Shown piece by piece: positions 10,211 to 19,957 of a DNA stretch of 64,000 nt. How positions within the stretch are numbered: the stretch's first letter is position 1; every line of letters starts with the position of its first letter. Position numbers and translations under genes: made by a program. The DNA lies in contig CP079215.1 in NCBI GenBank assembly GCA_019316985.1, positions 2,604,001-2,668,000 on the forward strand, in the 5' to 3' direction. Source of the stretch: Paraniabella defluvii (GTDB taxonomy: Bacteria; Bacteroidota; Bacteroidia; Chitinophagales; Chitinophagaceae). Under the pieces are notes generated by a model, which saw only the letters and a list, made by a program, of their open reading frames with translations, had not been told where the DNA came from and did not search any database.

Positions 10211-10988
10211 ATGAAATTGATACAGACTGCGGAAAGGGTGTCGCAATTAGATGCATCGGATAATTATGTGTACCAAAGATCTTTATTAGCTTATGATGAA
10301 GCTGCCAGGCTGGTATCCGGAGATGTGCTGGAAATTGGTACCGGAAGCGGCTACGGTATCGAATTGATCGCTCCCAAAGTAAACCGGTTTGTTACTATTG
10401 ATAAATTTGAAAATGATAACGTAGCACCGTTATTACAGAAATATCCCCATATCAAGTTCCTGAAAATGAATATTCCTCCTTTTGAGGGCATTCCGGATAA
10501 TACGTTTGACTTTGTAATCACTTTCCAGGTAATTGAGCATATAAAAACGATCAATTATTTACCAAAGAAATTCACCGGGTATTAAAGCCAGGCGGCAAGC
10601 TGATTGTTACCACACCAAATAAAAAAATGTCGCTGACGCGTAATCCCTGGCATATAAGGGAATACCTGGTTCCTGACCTGAAAGATTTGTTACTGAAAGA
10701 TTTCAGCAGTGTGAAAACATTAGGAGTGTACGGCGACGATACCGCGATGGTGTATTACCACGCTAATAAAAAAGCGGTAGATCGGATTACCCGTTTTGAC
10801 TTTTTAAATCTTCAGCATCATTTGCCACGCTGGGTATTGCAGGTGCCCTATGATCTTTTAAACCGCTGGAACCGTAAGAAAATGCTAAACAGCGATAACG
10901 AAATGGTGGCTAAGATCAAAATGAGCGACTTCTTTATTGCGGAGGCCGTAACGACTGCCTGGACCTGTTTTACATCGCAGAAAAATAA
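10211..10988 (+). CDS. Class I SAM-dependent methyltransferase (frameshifted)
   Basis: A Rossmann-fold methyltransferase of the Methyltransf_11/25 type. Motif I is DVLEIGTGSGYG (38-49), with VTIDKF as the acidic ribose-binding strand and FDFVITFQVIEHI as motif IV. A one-base shift near 10560 leads to VLKPGGKLIVTTPNK, the conserved post-motif loop. A second shift near 10950 restores the end NDCLDLFYIAEK with a stop at 10986-10988. Length is about 258 residues. The acceptor substrate is unknown. The stop codon overlaps the operator of the following toxin-antitoxin operon. Confidence 0.82.
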
Positions 10989-11012
10989 TTTAGTAAATTT
11001 GGGTACTAAATT
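10987..11012 (+). promoter_or_regulatory. Promoter and candidate autoregulatory operator of the toxin-antitoxin operon
   Basis: A 9-bp perfect inverted repeat, AATTTAGTA (10987-10995) and TACTAAATT (11004-11012), has an 8-nt spacer. A perfect -7 box TAAATTTG (10994-11001) lies inside it. A protein bound here would block the promoter, the usual arrangement for toxin-antitoxin autoregulation. The element begins inside the stop codon of the methyltransferase gene. Confidence 0.5.
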
Positions 11013-11020
11013 TTGAAGAA

Positions 11021-11215
11021 ATGAGTGTATCAGAAATGCAACTTGCCGCAATAAAGGAAATTACAAAGCTGGAGGATGAGCACATATTAAGGGAGGTGTT
11101 AGAACACCTGGCCAAAATAGCTGCGGTGAAAGACGAAAAATCTTTGAATTTATCTCAACATTACGAAAAGATAAAAGAGCAATATGGCAACGTGTTGCAA
11201 AAACTTGCTCAATGA
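11021..11215 (+). CDS. Putative antitoxin of a Doc/Fic toxin-antitoxin pair
   Basis: A 64-residue, mostly helical, charged protein (EITKLEDEHILREVLEHLAKIAAVKDE) with no signal peptide. It has no recognisable Phd beta-strand start, so the antitoxin family is not identified. The role is inferred from position: it precedes a Doc-like gene, the two overlap by 4 nt (ATGA), and an inverted repeat covers the promoter. The C-terminal [17 protein letters not shown] is the likely toxin-binding tail by analogy with Phd and with small addiction-module proteins. Confidence 0.7.
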   Translation: MSVSEMQLAAIKEITKLEDEHILREVLEHLAKIAAVKDEKSLNLSQHYEKIKEQYGNVLQKLAQ

Positions 11216-11589
11216 TCTCCTTTGATGATATATTGGCCTTGCACGAGATGTCCATAGCTGATTATGGCGGTTCAAAAGGCTTGCGCGACAGCGGTTTGTT
11301 AGAATCTGCTATAGCCAGACCGTTTCAAACTTTTGGTGGCGAATATTTGTATGCGTCAGCTGTTGAGAAAGCGGCTGCAATAATGGAAAGTATTATCGTG
11401 AATCACCCTTTTGTGGACGGCAATAAAAGAACAGGTATGCTTGCCGCAGTCACCTTATTGCTGGAATATTCTATAAATATAAATGCAAGTGAAGAGGCGT
11501 TGTACAATTTTGTTATCGATGTGTCTACTGGCAAAGCAAAGTATGATGACATCGTAAAATGGCTGAAGGACAATTCATCAGCTACTTAG
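11212..11589 (+). CDS. Doc-type (death-on-curing) toxin, Fic fold
   Basis: A 125-residue Fic-fold toxin. The active-site motif is [11 protein letters not shown] (65-75). Lys72 in place of the Gly-Arg of AMPylating Fic enzymes is the Doc pattern, and Doc phosphorylates elongation factor Tu. The N-terminal [30 protein letters not shown] is the family hallmark. No inhibitory helix is visible in the toxin itself, consistent with a separate antitoxin. The 3' end overlaps the convergent pabB end by 12 bp. The gene is intact, so the pair could be functional. It probably acts as a growth-arresting module. Confidence 0.86.
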   Translation: MISFDDILALHEMSIADYGGSKGLRDSGLLESAIARPFQTFGGEYLYASAVEKAAAIMESIIVNHPFVDGNKRTGMLAAVTLLLEYSININASEEALYNFVIDVSTGKAKYDDIVKWLKDNSSAT

Positions 11590-12835
11590 CACATCTTTGA
11601 TAGCCTTTGTTTTTAAAAGGCTTTCTTCCCACTCTTTTTCTGCATCGCTGTAGATGGTAATGCCGCCACCTGCCTGGAAAGAAAGGTATTGTGTAGTTTG
11701 ATTATATATGATACTTCTGATCACCACGTTAAAGTCGAAGTCTCCGCCCGGTTGTATATAACCCAATGCTCCCGAAAAAATGCCCCGCCTGCTTTTTTCA
11801 TATTGATCGATCAGCTGCATTACCTTTACTTTGGGCGCGCCAGTCATAGAGCCCATGGGGAAAGTAGCGTTAATAATATCCTTAAAGTTCACTGACTTGT
11901 TGAGAGTGCCGCTGATAGTAGAGATCATTTGATGCACCTGCGGAAAGCTGTAAATACCAAAAAGCTCGTCAACCTGCACAGAGCCTTCTTCACATATGCG
12001 TGAAAGGTCATTTCTTACCAGGTCTACAATCATTACATTCTCAGCCCGGTCTTTCTCACTTTCAAACAGTAACTGTCTTTCTGCTTTCTGGCTATTATCA
12101 GCATTGGTACGCCGCAATGTGCCTTTTATTGGCTGGCTGGAAATGCGACCATTTTCTTTTTGAGGAACCGTTCGGGACTGGCGCATAACAACCATTTATC
12201 GCGTAACCGGTAGAACGCCGAGAATGGGTTAGGTGATTTCCGGCTGAGCTTTTTGTACATTGAAAATGGATCAACCTCCGCATGATCAATAAAAAATTCC
12301 TGACAGAAATTGATCTCATAACAGTCGCCACGTTGAATGTGTTTTTTAATTGCTCAATAGTGGCGATGTACGCTTCCCGAGTCATCCTGCTTTGTACAGG
12401 GGAGGGGCTTATGGGTATCCGCAACTATAACCGGAGGCTGCTCAATCGCAGCAAATACTTCGTGAGGATTTTCTGCTTCAATGGTAAGGTCATTCCCTTT
12501 ACCGATCACCAGGATCAGGGGTTCAAAGAAACAAATATCGGGAACAAGAGCTGGTCGGCTTTTGCGGAATGGCAGATCTTTTCGGCGGTAGCCAATTCGT
12601 AGCCCAGGTGACCAAACATCCATCGCCCGTTTCCGGTGATATATGCCTGGAACTGTTCAAGGGCATCGGCGTCAGAAGATTGAAATATAGCTTTAGCGCC
12701 TGCAGCTGCCAGGAATTCATACTGTCCCTGGTATTGGCTGCTGTCTAAAAAACAAAAAGTGTTGAATTGCTTTAACCAATTCAACACTTTTTGTTTAAAA
12801 ACGCCTATATCTCTTACGTCAAAATTGCTACGCAA
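11578..12835 (-). CDS. pabB: Aminodeoxychorismate synthase component I (frameshifted)
   Basis: Converts chorismate with glutamine-derived ammonia to aminodeoxychorismate, the precursor of p-aminobenzoate and folate. Joined frames give [36 protein letters not shown] and [18 protein letters not shown], the chorismate-binding enzyme motifs. Lys in PIKGT separates PabB from anthranilate synthase, which has Ala there. At least three indels lie between 12100 and 12620. The start appears to be TTG at 12833-12835 because an in-frame stop lies just upstream; an ATG hidden by another indel is possible. A 20-bp perfect inverted repeat lies at codons 14-29. No pabA is adjacent. Confidence 0.82.
12750..12796. 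repeat. 20-bp perfect inverted repeat inside the 5' coding region of pabB
   Basis: The arms are 12750-12769 and 12777-12796 with a 7-nt loop (12770-12776), and all 20 pairs match. On the pabB strand the arms encode KQKVLNW and QFNTFCF around LK. The transcript would form a long hairpin starting about 40 nt after the start codon. The length far exceeds what coding constraint would give by chance. Confidence 0.85.
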
Positions 12836-12857
12836 TTGAGCTGATCAATAAAGGTTA

Positions 12858-13258
12858 TTAATAGTCGTCGTCTTCGTCATCGAAGTCGTCTTTACCACCA
12901 CCGCCAAACAGGTCTTTGAACTCGTCATCCATTTTGAAGTCGTCGTCATCGTCGTAGGATTTTTGCCGCCGCCAGACTTACCTTTAGATTTGGGCAGATC
13001 AAACTCTTCAAAGTCTTTATCCCAATCTTCGTCTTCTTCAGCTTTACCCCAGTCATCATCTTCGTCTTCTACATCATCGTCATCGTCGTCGTCCGATTTA
13101 GCGGTTTTTCCTTTTTTGCAGGAGTTTCATCTTCGTCCAGGAAGTCATCCTCCTCCTCCAGCTCATCGTCCTTTTTGATTTTGAGGAAGCTTTTTTAACC
13201 GGCTTTTCGTCGTCGAAAGCCTCTTTTCACTTGTTTTTGATTTATTTGATTTTGCCAT
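12858..13258 (-). CDS. Small highly acidic Asp/Glu-rich protein (frameshifted)
   Basis: Function unknown. Joined frames start MAKSNKSKTSEK and continue through FDDEKPVKKASSKSKKDDELEEEDDFLDEDE. They then pass runs of Asp and DWDKDFEEFDLPKSKGKSGGGKK, and end KMDDEFKDLFGGGGKDDFDDEDDDY. It is about 130 residues, low complexity and strongly acidic, with a short basic start. There is no signal peptide or membrane segment. Small acidic proteins of this style are common hypothetical proteins in Chitinophagaceae. Indels lie near 12960, 13115, 13190 and 13225. It sits between pabB and purA on the same strand. Confidence 0.6.
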
Positions 13259-13334
13259 GATCTAATAAATTATACTGTAAATTTTATCCTAAGTTTTTAA
13301 ATCGCCAAATTTTTAAAATAAAATTTTTTAAAAG

Positions 13335-14596
13335 TTATACCACAATTAACTGGTCTCTTTCAGGACCGTTGGATATAAAATCTACATTGACACCCAGGTA
13401 GTTATTAATAAAAGCAATATAGGTTTTTGTTTTCTCAGGAAGTGCCGCAAAATCTTTCACCTGCGTGATATCTGTATGCCAGCCTTCGAATTTTTCAAGC
13501 ACAGGAACGTAGTGATCCAGGTCAAGACGCAAAGGTATTTCAGTAAGCTCTTTACCCTCTCTGCTGTATGCTGTACAAACCTGCAATTCTTCAAAACTGT
13601 CCAGTACGTCAGCCTTAGTCATTACAATTTTGGTAACACCATTGATCATGCAGGCAAAGTTTAAAGCCACCAGGTCTATCCATCCGCAGCGGCGTGGCCG
13701 GCCGGTAGTAGCGCCGTATTCATTTCCTACATCACGCAGCTTTTGTCCGTCCGCGTTTTCCAGTTCTGTTGGAAACGGTCCGCTGCCAACACGCGTACAA
13801 TAGGCCTTTGTAATACCAATAACTTCTTTTATATGCTGCGGAGCGATTCCCAAACCGCTGCAAACGCCGGCAGAAATAGTATTGGATGAAGTAACAAACG
13901 GGAAGGTTCCGAAATCGATATCCAGCATGCTGCCTTGTGCGCCTTCTGCCAGGATCTTCTTACCTTCTTTTAATAATTTATTGATGAAATACTCGCCATT
14001 AACAATGTTCAGCTCCTTTAAAAACTCTACCGCCTCGAAAAATTCTTTTTCGTCAGCACTTATGTCTTCAGTAAAATGGTAAGTGTTGATTATTACCTGG
14101 TGCTTTTGGCGTAATTGCTCATAAAGCTCTTGAAAATTGTCCTGCAGTAAATCTCCCACACGCAAGGCATTACGGCCGGTTTTATCCATATAAGCCGGAC
14201 CAATACCCTTAAGCGTAGAGCCGATCTTGCTTTTGCCTTTTGCCTGTTCCGAAGCCTTGTCCAACGCCCTGTGCGTAGGAACAATAATATTGGTACGCTC
14301 TGATATAAAGAGATTTTTCTTAAGATCGATGCCAAATTCAGCAACTTTTCGCACTCTTTTTTAAGTGTAATGGGGTCCAATACAACACCATTACCAATGA
14401 TGTTTATTTTTCCTTCATGAAAAATACCTGACGGTATCTGGTGCAATACCAGCTTTTTGCCATCCTTGTATAAAGTGTGACCGGCATTAGGGCCACCCTG
14501 GAACCGGGCTATAACGTCGTAATCTTTAGCAAAATAATCCACAATTTTACCTTTCCCCTCGTCACCCCACTGTAGCCCTAAAATTACATCTACCAT
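13335..14596 (-). CDS. purA: Adenylosuccinate synthetase (one frameshift)
   Basis: Catalyses GTP-dependent condensation of IMP and aspartate, the first committed step to AMP. The N-terminus has [15 protein letters not shown] (P-loop and general base Asp) and [10 protein letters not shown]. Further motifs are [61 protein letters not shown] and ITKADVL-like MTKADVL. One indel near 14350 splits it. Total length is about 420 residues, normal. Its promoter region has a TAnnTTTG box. The downstream gene on the strand is the small acidic protein. Confidence 0.95.
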
Positions 14597-14628
14597 CTAT
14601 TGTATTTTTGGTTTTAAAAATTGAAGTG

Positions 14629-14636
14629 CAAAAATA
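14629..14636 (-). promoter_or_regulatory. Putative -7 box of purA
   Basis: Read on the minus strand the bases are TATTTTTG, matching TAnnTTTG, 33 nt upstream of the purA start codon. Confidence 0.4.
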
Positions 14637-14794
14637 AGGGTTCGGATTTCGAAAAAAGAAAATCAAATGCTGTGTTGAAAAATATATAAACAGAATAAGC
14701 CGTTCGGTTTCAAACGGCCGTCGCCGGCTTCCATTAAAGGCCAACAGGCCGAAAGCTATCGTTTATGTATCAATTAATACCCCGTAACCTGTTC

Positions 14795-17036
14795 CTATTT
14801 AGGCAGGTCTTCGGTATCAAAACGTTCTACCGATTCAATTCCTCCAACTTCCTGTAGCCTGCTTACCAAAACATCCAGTTCTTCCTTGTCGTGAACAAAA
14901 ACTTTGATATTGCCCTCAAATACACCCTCAGTGGCTTCAATAGTCAGCGCCGCGATATTGATCTTCAATTCGCCGGAGATGAGGTTCGTGATCTTGCTCA
15001 CCATACCTACATCATCTATCCCAATTATCCTGACGCCTGTAAGGAATGATATTTCTTTGTTTTTGGCCCATTTGGTTTTTACAATACGGTGACCATAATT
15101 GGCCATCAATTTAGCCGCATTGGGGCAATTGGTACGGTGTATGGTGAGCCCTTTGCCGGTGGTGACAAAGCCAAATACATCATCGCCCGGAATGGGTTTG
15201 CAGCAGTTGGCCAGGTTATACATGATCTTATCACTGCTCTCCCCAAAAATAATCAGTTCGGCATCCTTAGGGTTATGAACCGGAATATGGGGTGTTTCAG
15301 GCTTTACTTCACCAATTTTTACCGGCTGAGGCGCTTCCAAACGGTCGCCATAAACTTTAAAGTCTTTTAATTCCCTGAGGTCGATGTTTTTATGGCTATC
15401 TGGTAAAATAGCTCCAGGTTAGACTGCAGTTTGTAAAACTGGGCTATTGCCTCAATATTACCCTGGTACATGGTAACGCCCATGCCTTCCAGCTTTCGCT
15501 GTAAAGTATATTTTCCTTCGTCGGCAACCTTTTTCTTTTCTTCTTTTAAGGCTTCTTTTACTTTGTTTTTGGCTTTAGCCGTAACCACAAATTTCAGCCA
15601 GTCTTCCGAAGGTGTTTGCTTATTGCTGGTAATGATCTCGATCTGGTCGCCGCTGCTTAATTTGTGGCTGATGGGCACCAGTTTGTGATTCACTTTTGCT
15701 CCAATTGTTTTGGCGCCGATAGCCGAGTGGATCGCAAAGGCAAAGTCCAGTGCACTACTACCTGCAGGTAGCATTTTGATATCACCCTTAGGCGTATATA
15801 CATAAATCTCTTCGGTGAGGAAGCTGGTTTTAAAGTCCTGCAGGAAATTAACGCTGTCCAGATCCTCATTATTAAGCGATTCCCTGATCTGCTGAAACCA
15901 TTTATCGAAGCGGTTTTCGCTGGCAGTGCCTTCCTTGTATTTCCAATGCGCAGCAAGGCCTTTTTCAGCTATTTCGTTCATGCGCTTGGTGCGTATCTGC
16001 ACTTCAACCCATTTGCCGCGGGGGCCCATTACTGTTGTGTGTAAAGCTTCATAGCCATTGGCTTTGGGATTGCTTACCCAGTCTCTCAGCCGTTCTATTG
16101 AAGGGTATACTCATCTGTAATCAATGAGTAAACTTTCCAGCATTCTTCTTTTCTTTTTCCTGCGGGCTGTCGAGGATAATACGGATCGCAAAAAGGTCAT
16201 AAACCTCTTCAAACGATACCTGTTTTTTCTTCATCTTGTTCCAGATGGAATGGATGTTTTTGGGCCGTCCGTAAATCTCAAAATTAAAATGGTTTTTTCC
16301 AGTTTTTCGCGGATCGGCTTAATAAACTCGTTGATGTAACGGGTACGCTCTCTTCTCGATTCGGCAAGCCTGCGGGCAATATCCTTATAAATATCCGGTT
16401 CCAGGTATTTCATGGCCAGGTCCTCGAATTCGGTTTTGATACCGTATAAACCCATCCTGTGGGCAAGCGGGGCAAAAATATAAACCGTTTCCGAGGATAT
16501 TTTAAGCTGTTTCTCCCGCTTCATGCTGTCCATGGTACGCATGTTATTGAGGCGGTCCGCCAGCTTGATCAAAATTACACGGGGGTCATCCGTAAGGGTG
16601 AGCAGTATCTTTAAAATTATCCGCCTGCTGGGAAGTGGTAGTATCAATAACGTTAGAGATCTTTGTCAGTCCATCCACGATGCGGGAAATCTCTGAACCA
16701 AATTCCTTTTCAATATCCTGGAGTGTGACGTCCGTGTCTTCTACTGTATCATGCAACAGGGCGCAAATAGTAGATCTTACTCCCAGTCCGATTTCTTCCA
16801 CACAAATTTTCGCTACGGCAATAGGATGTAAGATATAGGGCTCTCCGCTTTTCCGGCGCATGCTGCTGTGAGCTTCCGCGGCCATCTCAAAAGCACGGCG
16901 TATTAAGTCCTTGTCGCCCGGCTTCAACTTATCTTTCAATAGCCGTAAAAGTGAGCGGTATTCACGCACAATAAGCTTTTTTTTTTTCTTCCTCGTCGTT
17001 TAAGTTGTATGTAGGTTTTTGCTCTATAGTCTTCAT
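14795..17036 (-). CDS. Bifunctional (p)ppGpp synthetase/hydrolase, RelA/SpoT family (frameshifted)
   Basis: A long Rsh enzyme that makes and degrades the alarmone ppGpp. The domains follow the family order. The HD hydrolase has HPIAVAKI and LLHDTVEDTD, then LADRLNNMRTM. The synthetase has a charged region and GPRGKWVEVQIRTKRMNEIAEKGLAAHWKYKEG. The TGS domain is VYTPKGDIKMLPAGSSALDFAFAIHS, and the C-terminal ACT domain is VRIIGIDDVGMVSKITNLISGELKINI. Length is about 740 residues. Indels are seen near 16985 (an 11-base A-run on the coding strand), 16600, 16100-16250 and 15400. The start ATG at 17034-17036 gives MKTIEQKPTYNLNDEEEKKK. Retention of HDTVED suggests hydrolysis is intact. Confidence 0.93.
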
Positions 17037-17252
17037 TGTCTGTCTCCTGCGTCGGTTCTTTATGTATCCTTTCTAATATGCCCCCGGGCGGGGTTTATAA
17101 CTGTAATATATAAAAATATAACAATTTTAAAGCAAGAAAGATGCTGGCTGTAAAGCGTTTGCCGTTGTAATGAAACTAACAGGCTGTTTTACACCACCTA
17201 TTTAACACAAATCCCCGTGAAAGTTTTAAAGTCAGATGCCGTGAATTAAAAA

Positions 17253-17282
17253 TTGCAATATTAAATAAAAGCCGTACTTTTG
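17253..17282 (+). promoter_or_regulatory. Promoter of tRNA-Leu
   Basis: TTG at 17253-17255 and TACTTTTG at 17275-17282 are separated by 19 nt, a full match to the Bacteroidota -33/-7 pattern. The tRNA begins about 38 nt downstream of the -7 box. A small hairpin (CCGATA/TATCGG, about 17291-17305) lies in the short leader. Confidence 0.65.
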
Positions 17283-17320
17283 CTGCCCTTCCGATAAAAT
17301 ATCGGGATTAATGTTCTTAT

Positions 17321-17402
17321 CCGGATGTGGTGAAATTGGTAGACACGTCAGACTTAGGATCTGATGCCGCAAGGTGTGGGGGTTCGAGTCCCTTCATCCG
17401 GA
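17321..17402 (+). tRNA. tRNA-Leu (anticodon TAG)
   Basis: The acceptor arms CCGGATG (17321-17327) and CATCCGG (17395-17401) pair perfectly, and A follows as discriminator. The anticodon stem TCAGA/TCTGA encloses the loop CTTAGGA, giving anticodon TAG. There is a D-arm with TGGTAGAC, a long variable arm as expected for Leu, and GGTTCGAGTCC in the T-arm. CCA is not encoded. Confidence 0.95.
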
Positions 17403-17429
17403 CTTTATAAATGTTTAAGGTTTTAGGTT

Positions 17430-17472
17430 AAAGTTTAAAGTTAGTAACCTTGAGCTTTAAACTTTTAATTTT
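17430..17472 (+). terminator. Hairpin between tRNA-Leu and trigger factor, probable tRNA terminator
   Basis: AAAGTTTAAAG (17430-17440) and CTTTAAACTTT (17455-17465) are perfect 11-bp arms, and a T-rich stretch follows. It ends about 10 nt before the trigger-factor ATG, so it could also shape that gene's leader. Confidence 0.5.
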
Positions 17473-17482
17473 AAACAGACTC

Positions 17483-18880
17483 ATGGCTACAATTACTAAA
17501 GAACCGATAGGCCAGTTACACGAAAAGATCAGTGTAAAAATTGATAAGGCCGACTATTTCCCTTCATTCGAAAAATCTCTGAAAGAATACAGCAAGAAAG
17601 CAAGCATACAGGGCTTCCGACCCGGTAAAGTGCCTGCGGGGCTGATCAAAAAAATGTATGGTCCTTCCTTGTTTACCGATGAAATACTAAAGTCGGTTGA
17701 TAAAGAATTAATTAATCACCTGCAAACAGAAAAAAAACCGAGATTTTCGCGCAACCGCTTCCGATGGAGATGGATGTGCCTGCATTTGATCTCAACAATC
17801 CCGGTGAGTATACTTTCAATTTTGAAATCGGCCTTAAACCCGAATTTGAATTAGCCGATCTGTCAAAAGCAGATATCACCGGCTATAATATTGATATTAC
17901 CGACGAAATGCTGAATGAAGAGGTTGAAAGGCTTCAGAACCGCTACGGTAATATGACAGATAAAGAAGCTGTGGATGGCGCCAACAACGTGATCAATGTA
18001 ACGTTTGAGGAAGTAGATGCGGAGGGCAATACTGTAGAAGGTGGTATTAAAAGGATAATTCTTTATTGCTGAGCTATTTCAGCGAGGCTGTTCAAAAAGA
18101 ATTAAGCGGTAAAAAAGCTGGCGATAGCATAAACATAGTGTTGGCAGATGCATTTGAAGATAAAGAACTGGAGTTTATAGCTGCCGATTTAGGCCTTAAC
18201 AAAGATAATGAGGCAGATAAAAAGAAGTCTTTCAAACTGAATATTACCAAGGTTTCCGAACTGGAAAAGCGTGAGCTGAATGAAGAATTCTTCAACCAGC
18301 TGTTTCCGGAAGGAGATGTTAAATCAGAAGAGGAGTTCCGTGCGAAAGTAAAAGATCAGATCTTTGCATACTGGGCTTCTCAAAGCCGCAACCAGATCCA
18401 GGACCAGATCTTCCATAAATTGGTAGACAACACTAAAATTGAGTTCCCGAGGCATTTCTTCGCAAATGGCTGGTTACTCAAAATGCACAGGGCCAGGAAG
18501 GGCAACCAGCTAAAACTGAAGAGCAGATCGACCAGGAAATGCCTGGTTTCCTGAACCAGTTAAAATGGACGCTGATCTCCGAAAAAATAATGAACGAACA
18601 GAAGATCGATGTAAAGCAGGATGAATTAAGAGCTTTTGCACAGGCGCAATTGTTTAGCTATATGGGAGGTATGATGCCTAACGATGCTGAACAACCCTGG
18701 GTAAATGATTATATCGACAGGATGATGAAAGACCGCAAGTATGTAGAAGATGCATACAATCGCATCCAGTCTCAAAAAGTATTTGAATGGGCCGAAACCC
18801 AGATCAAACCGGTTGCGCAACAAATCAGTGCTGAAGATTTCTCCAAAATGGTGAACGAGCACCAGCACGCTCACCATTAG
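17483..18880 (+). CDS. tig: Trigger factor chaperone (frameshifted)
   Basis: The ribosome-bound chaperone for nascent chains. The N-terminal ribosome-binding domain shows FEKSLKEYSKKASIQGFRPGKVPAGLIKKMYG, which contains the GFRxGKxP signature. The middle peptidyl-prolyl isomerase-like region is weakly conserved (VINVTFEEVDAEGNTVEGG), as in other Bacteroidota. The C-terminal helical arms run to SAEDFSKMVNEHQHAHH. Indels fall near 17740 (A-run), 18055 and 18465. Total is about 465 residues. It stands alone with a strong terminator, and clpP-clpP-clpX follow after two unrelated genes, a loosened form of the common tig-clpP-clpX order. Confidence 0.93.
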
Positions 18881-18904
18881 TAGTTTTTTAAATAATATAC
18901 ACCC

Positions 18905-18930
18905 AAGGCGCTTTTCTAAGCGCCTTTTTA
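18905..18930 (+). terminator. Terminator of tig
   Basis: AAGGCGCTT (18905-18913) and AAGCGCCTT (18918-18926) form a 9-bp perfect stem with a 4-nt loop, and T residues follow. Confidence 0.85.
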
Positions 18931-18937
18931 ATGGGCG

Positions 18938-19940
18938 TCAGGCCCAAGCTTCGGAGTGTTTCAATGCCTCGCTGCTGTGAAGAAAATAACAAACGGGCAC
19001 ATTTCTGCCCGATATCTGGTCTAATTCAACCATTACTTTTTGCTTTTTTTGTTTGCCTACACACCTGATGTAAACACATGAAATGAGCTGCGGAAAATTT
19101 TTTACCAGCGAGCTGTATATAAAAGGGTCATGCTGAGAATCGTCTCCCAGCAAAATAAAACGCTGAGTAGGATAGGCCTCTAAAATCCTGACAATACGGG
19201 CAAATTTGCTGGCGTGGTTTTTTTGCCCGCTTTTTAAAACGTTGGACAGGTTTTGAATCTGATTCAGCAGGCAGATGCCGTCGGGCAGCCCGTTCCTGTC
19301 AATAAATTTTTGATAAAGTCGTACAGGTTCCATTCACTGCTGCTTACATAAAAGAAGGGGTTGGGCCTGTCGCTGGTTGTTTGAGCCAGTTGCAGCGCCC
19401 GGTAGTGTGCCACAACTCCATCAAAAGGCTTACGGCTATGAGCGTTGCGCGTGAGCAACAGTCTCAGCCGTTTTAAAATAGAGGCTGAGTGAGATATTAA
19501 AAATGTATCGTCGATATCGGAAATATAAATGCAAACTGGTTGGCTTGGGGTATAACAATATGAGAAACTGCGGTGTCTAACAGTTTCCCATCTGTTTTGC
19601 TTCTTAGTTCCACTTCAACGGTATAGTCGCCGGGTTCCGGTGGCTGTTCATTCGGCAGATTTATAATGAAAAATCCGTCTGCTGCTGCGTTGGTTTCCAT
19701 TATTTTCCCTTGCCATTTCACTTTAATGAGTGCATCTGGCATTGTTTTTATCATAAATGTTTTAAGTAATGCAAGGGTATTATGAAAAAAACCGTTTTTG
19801 TAGATTTCGCGGGGAGAGGCTGATTGGGTTAAGGCATGACCCATAAGCGTACAGTGGGTAGCGTTGCCAAATCCTTCGTATAATTTAAGATGCGGCTTTT
19901 TAATGAGCTTTAGTTTTTTATCAAGGGCTTTTATAAACAC
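18938..19940 (-). CDS. App1-like phosphatidate phosphatase family protein (DUF2183, frameshifted)
   Basis: A HAD-like phosphatase related to yeast App1, which dephosphorylates phosphatidic acid. The N-terminal beta-rich part (DALIKVKWQGKIMETNAAADGFFIINLP) precedes the catalytic segment AFISDIDDTFLISHS, where DIDDT is the DxDxT nucleophile motif. Later FYVSSSEWNLYDFI and RFILLGDDSQHDPFIY match motifs II and IV of the family. Indels lie near 19517 and 19290. Length is about 333 residues. It is divergent from a diacylglycerol-kinase-like gene with 17 bp between start codons, and the two enzymes would catalyse opposite steps between phosphatidate and diacylglycerol. Confidence 0.8.
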
Positions 19941-19957
19941 GTACTAACAGTATTTTT

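Noticed and set aside
11021..11589. Mobile-element boundary or genomic island around the toxin-antitoxin genes
   Set aside because: No integrase, transposase, direct repeats or tRNA attachment site is near, and flanking genes are ordinary chromosomal ones.
12963..13178. Plus-strand Ser-rich ORF
   Set aside because: It is the antisense of the Asp/Glu codon runs (GAC/GAT/GAA) of the acidic protein gene; the poly-Ser product is a shadow.
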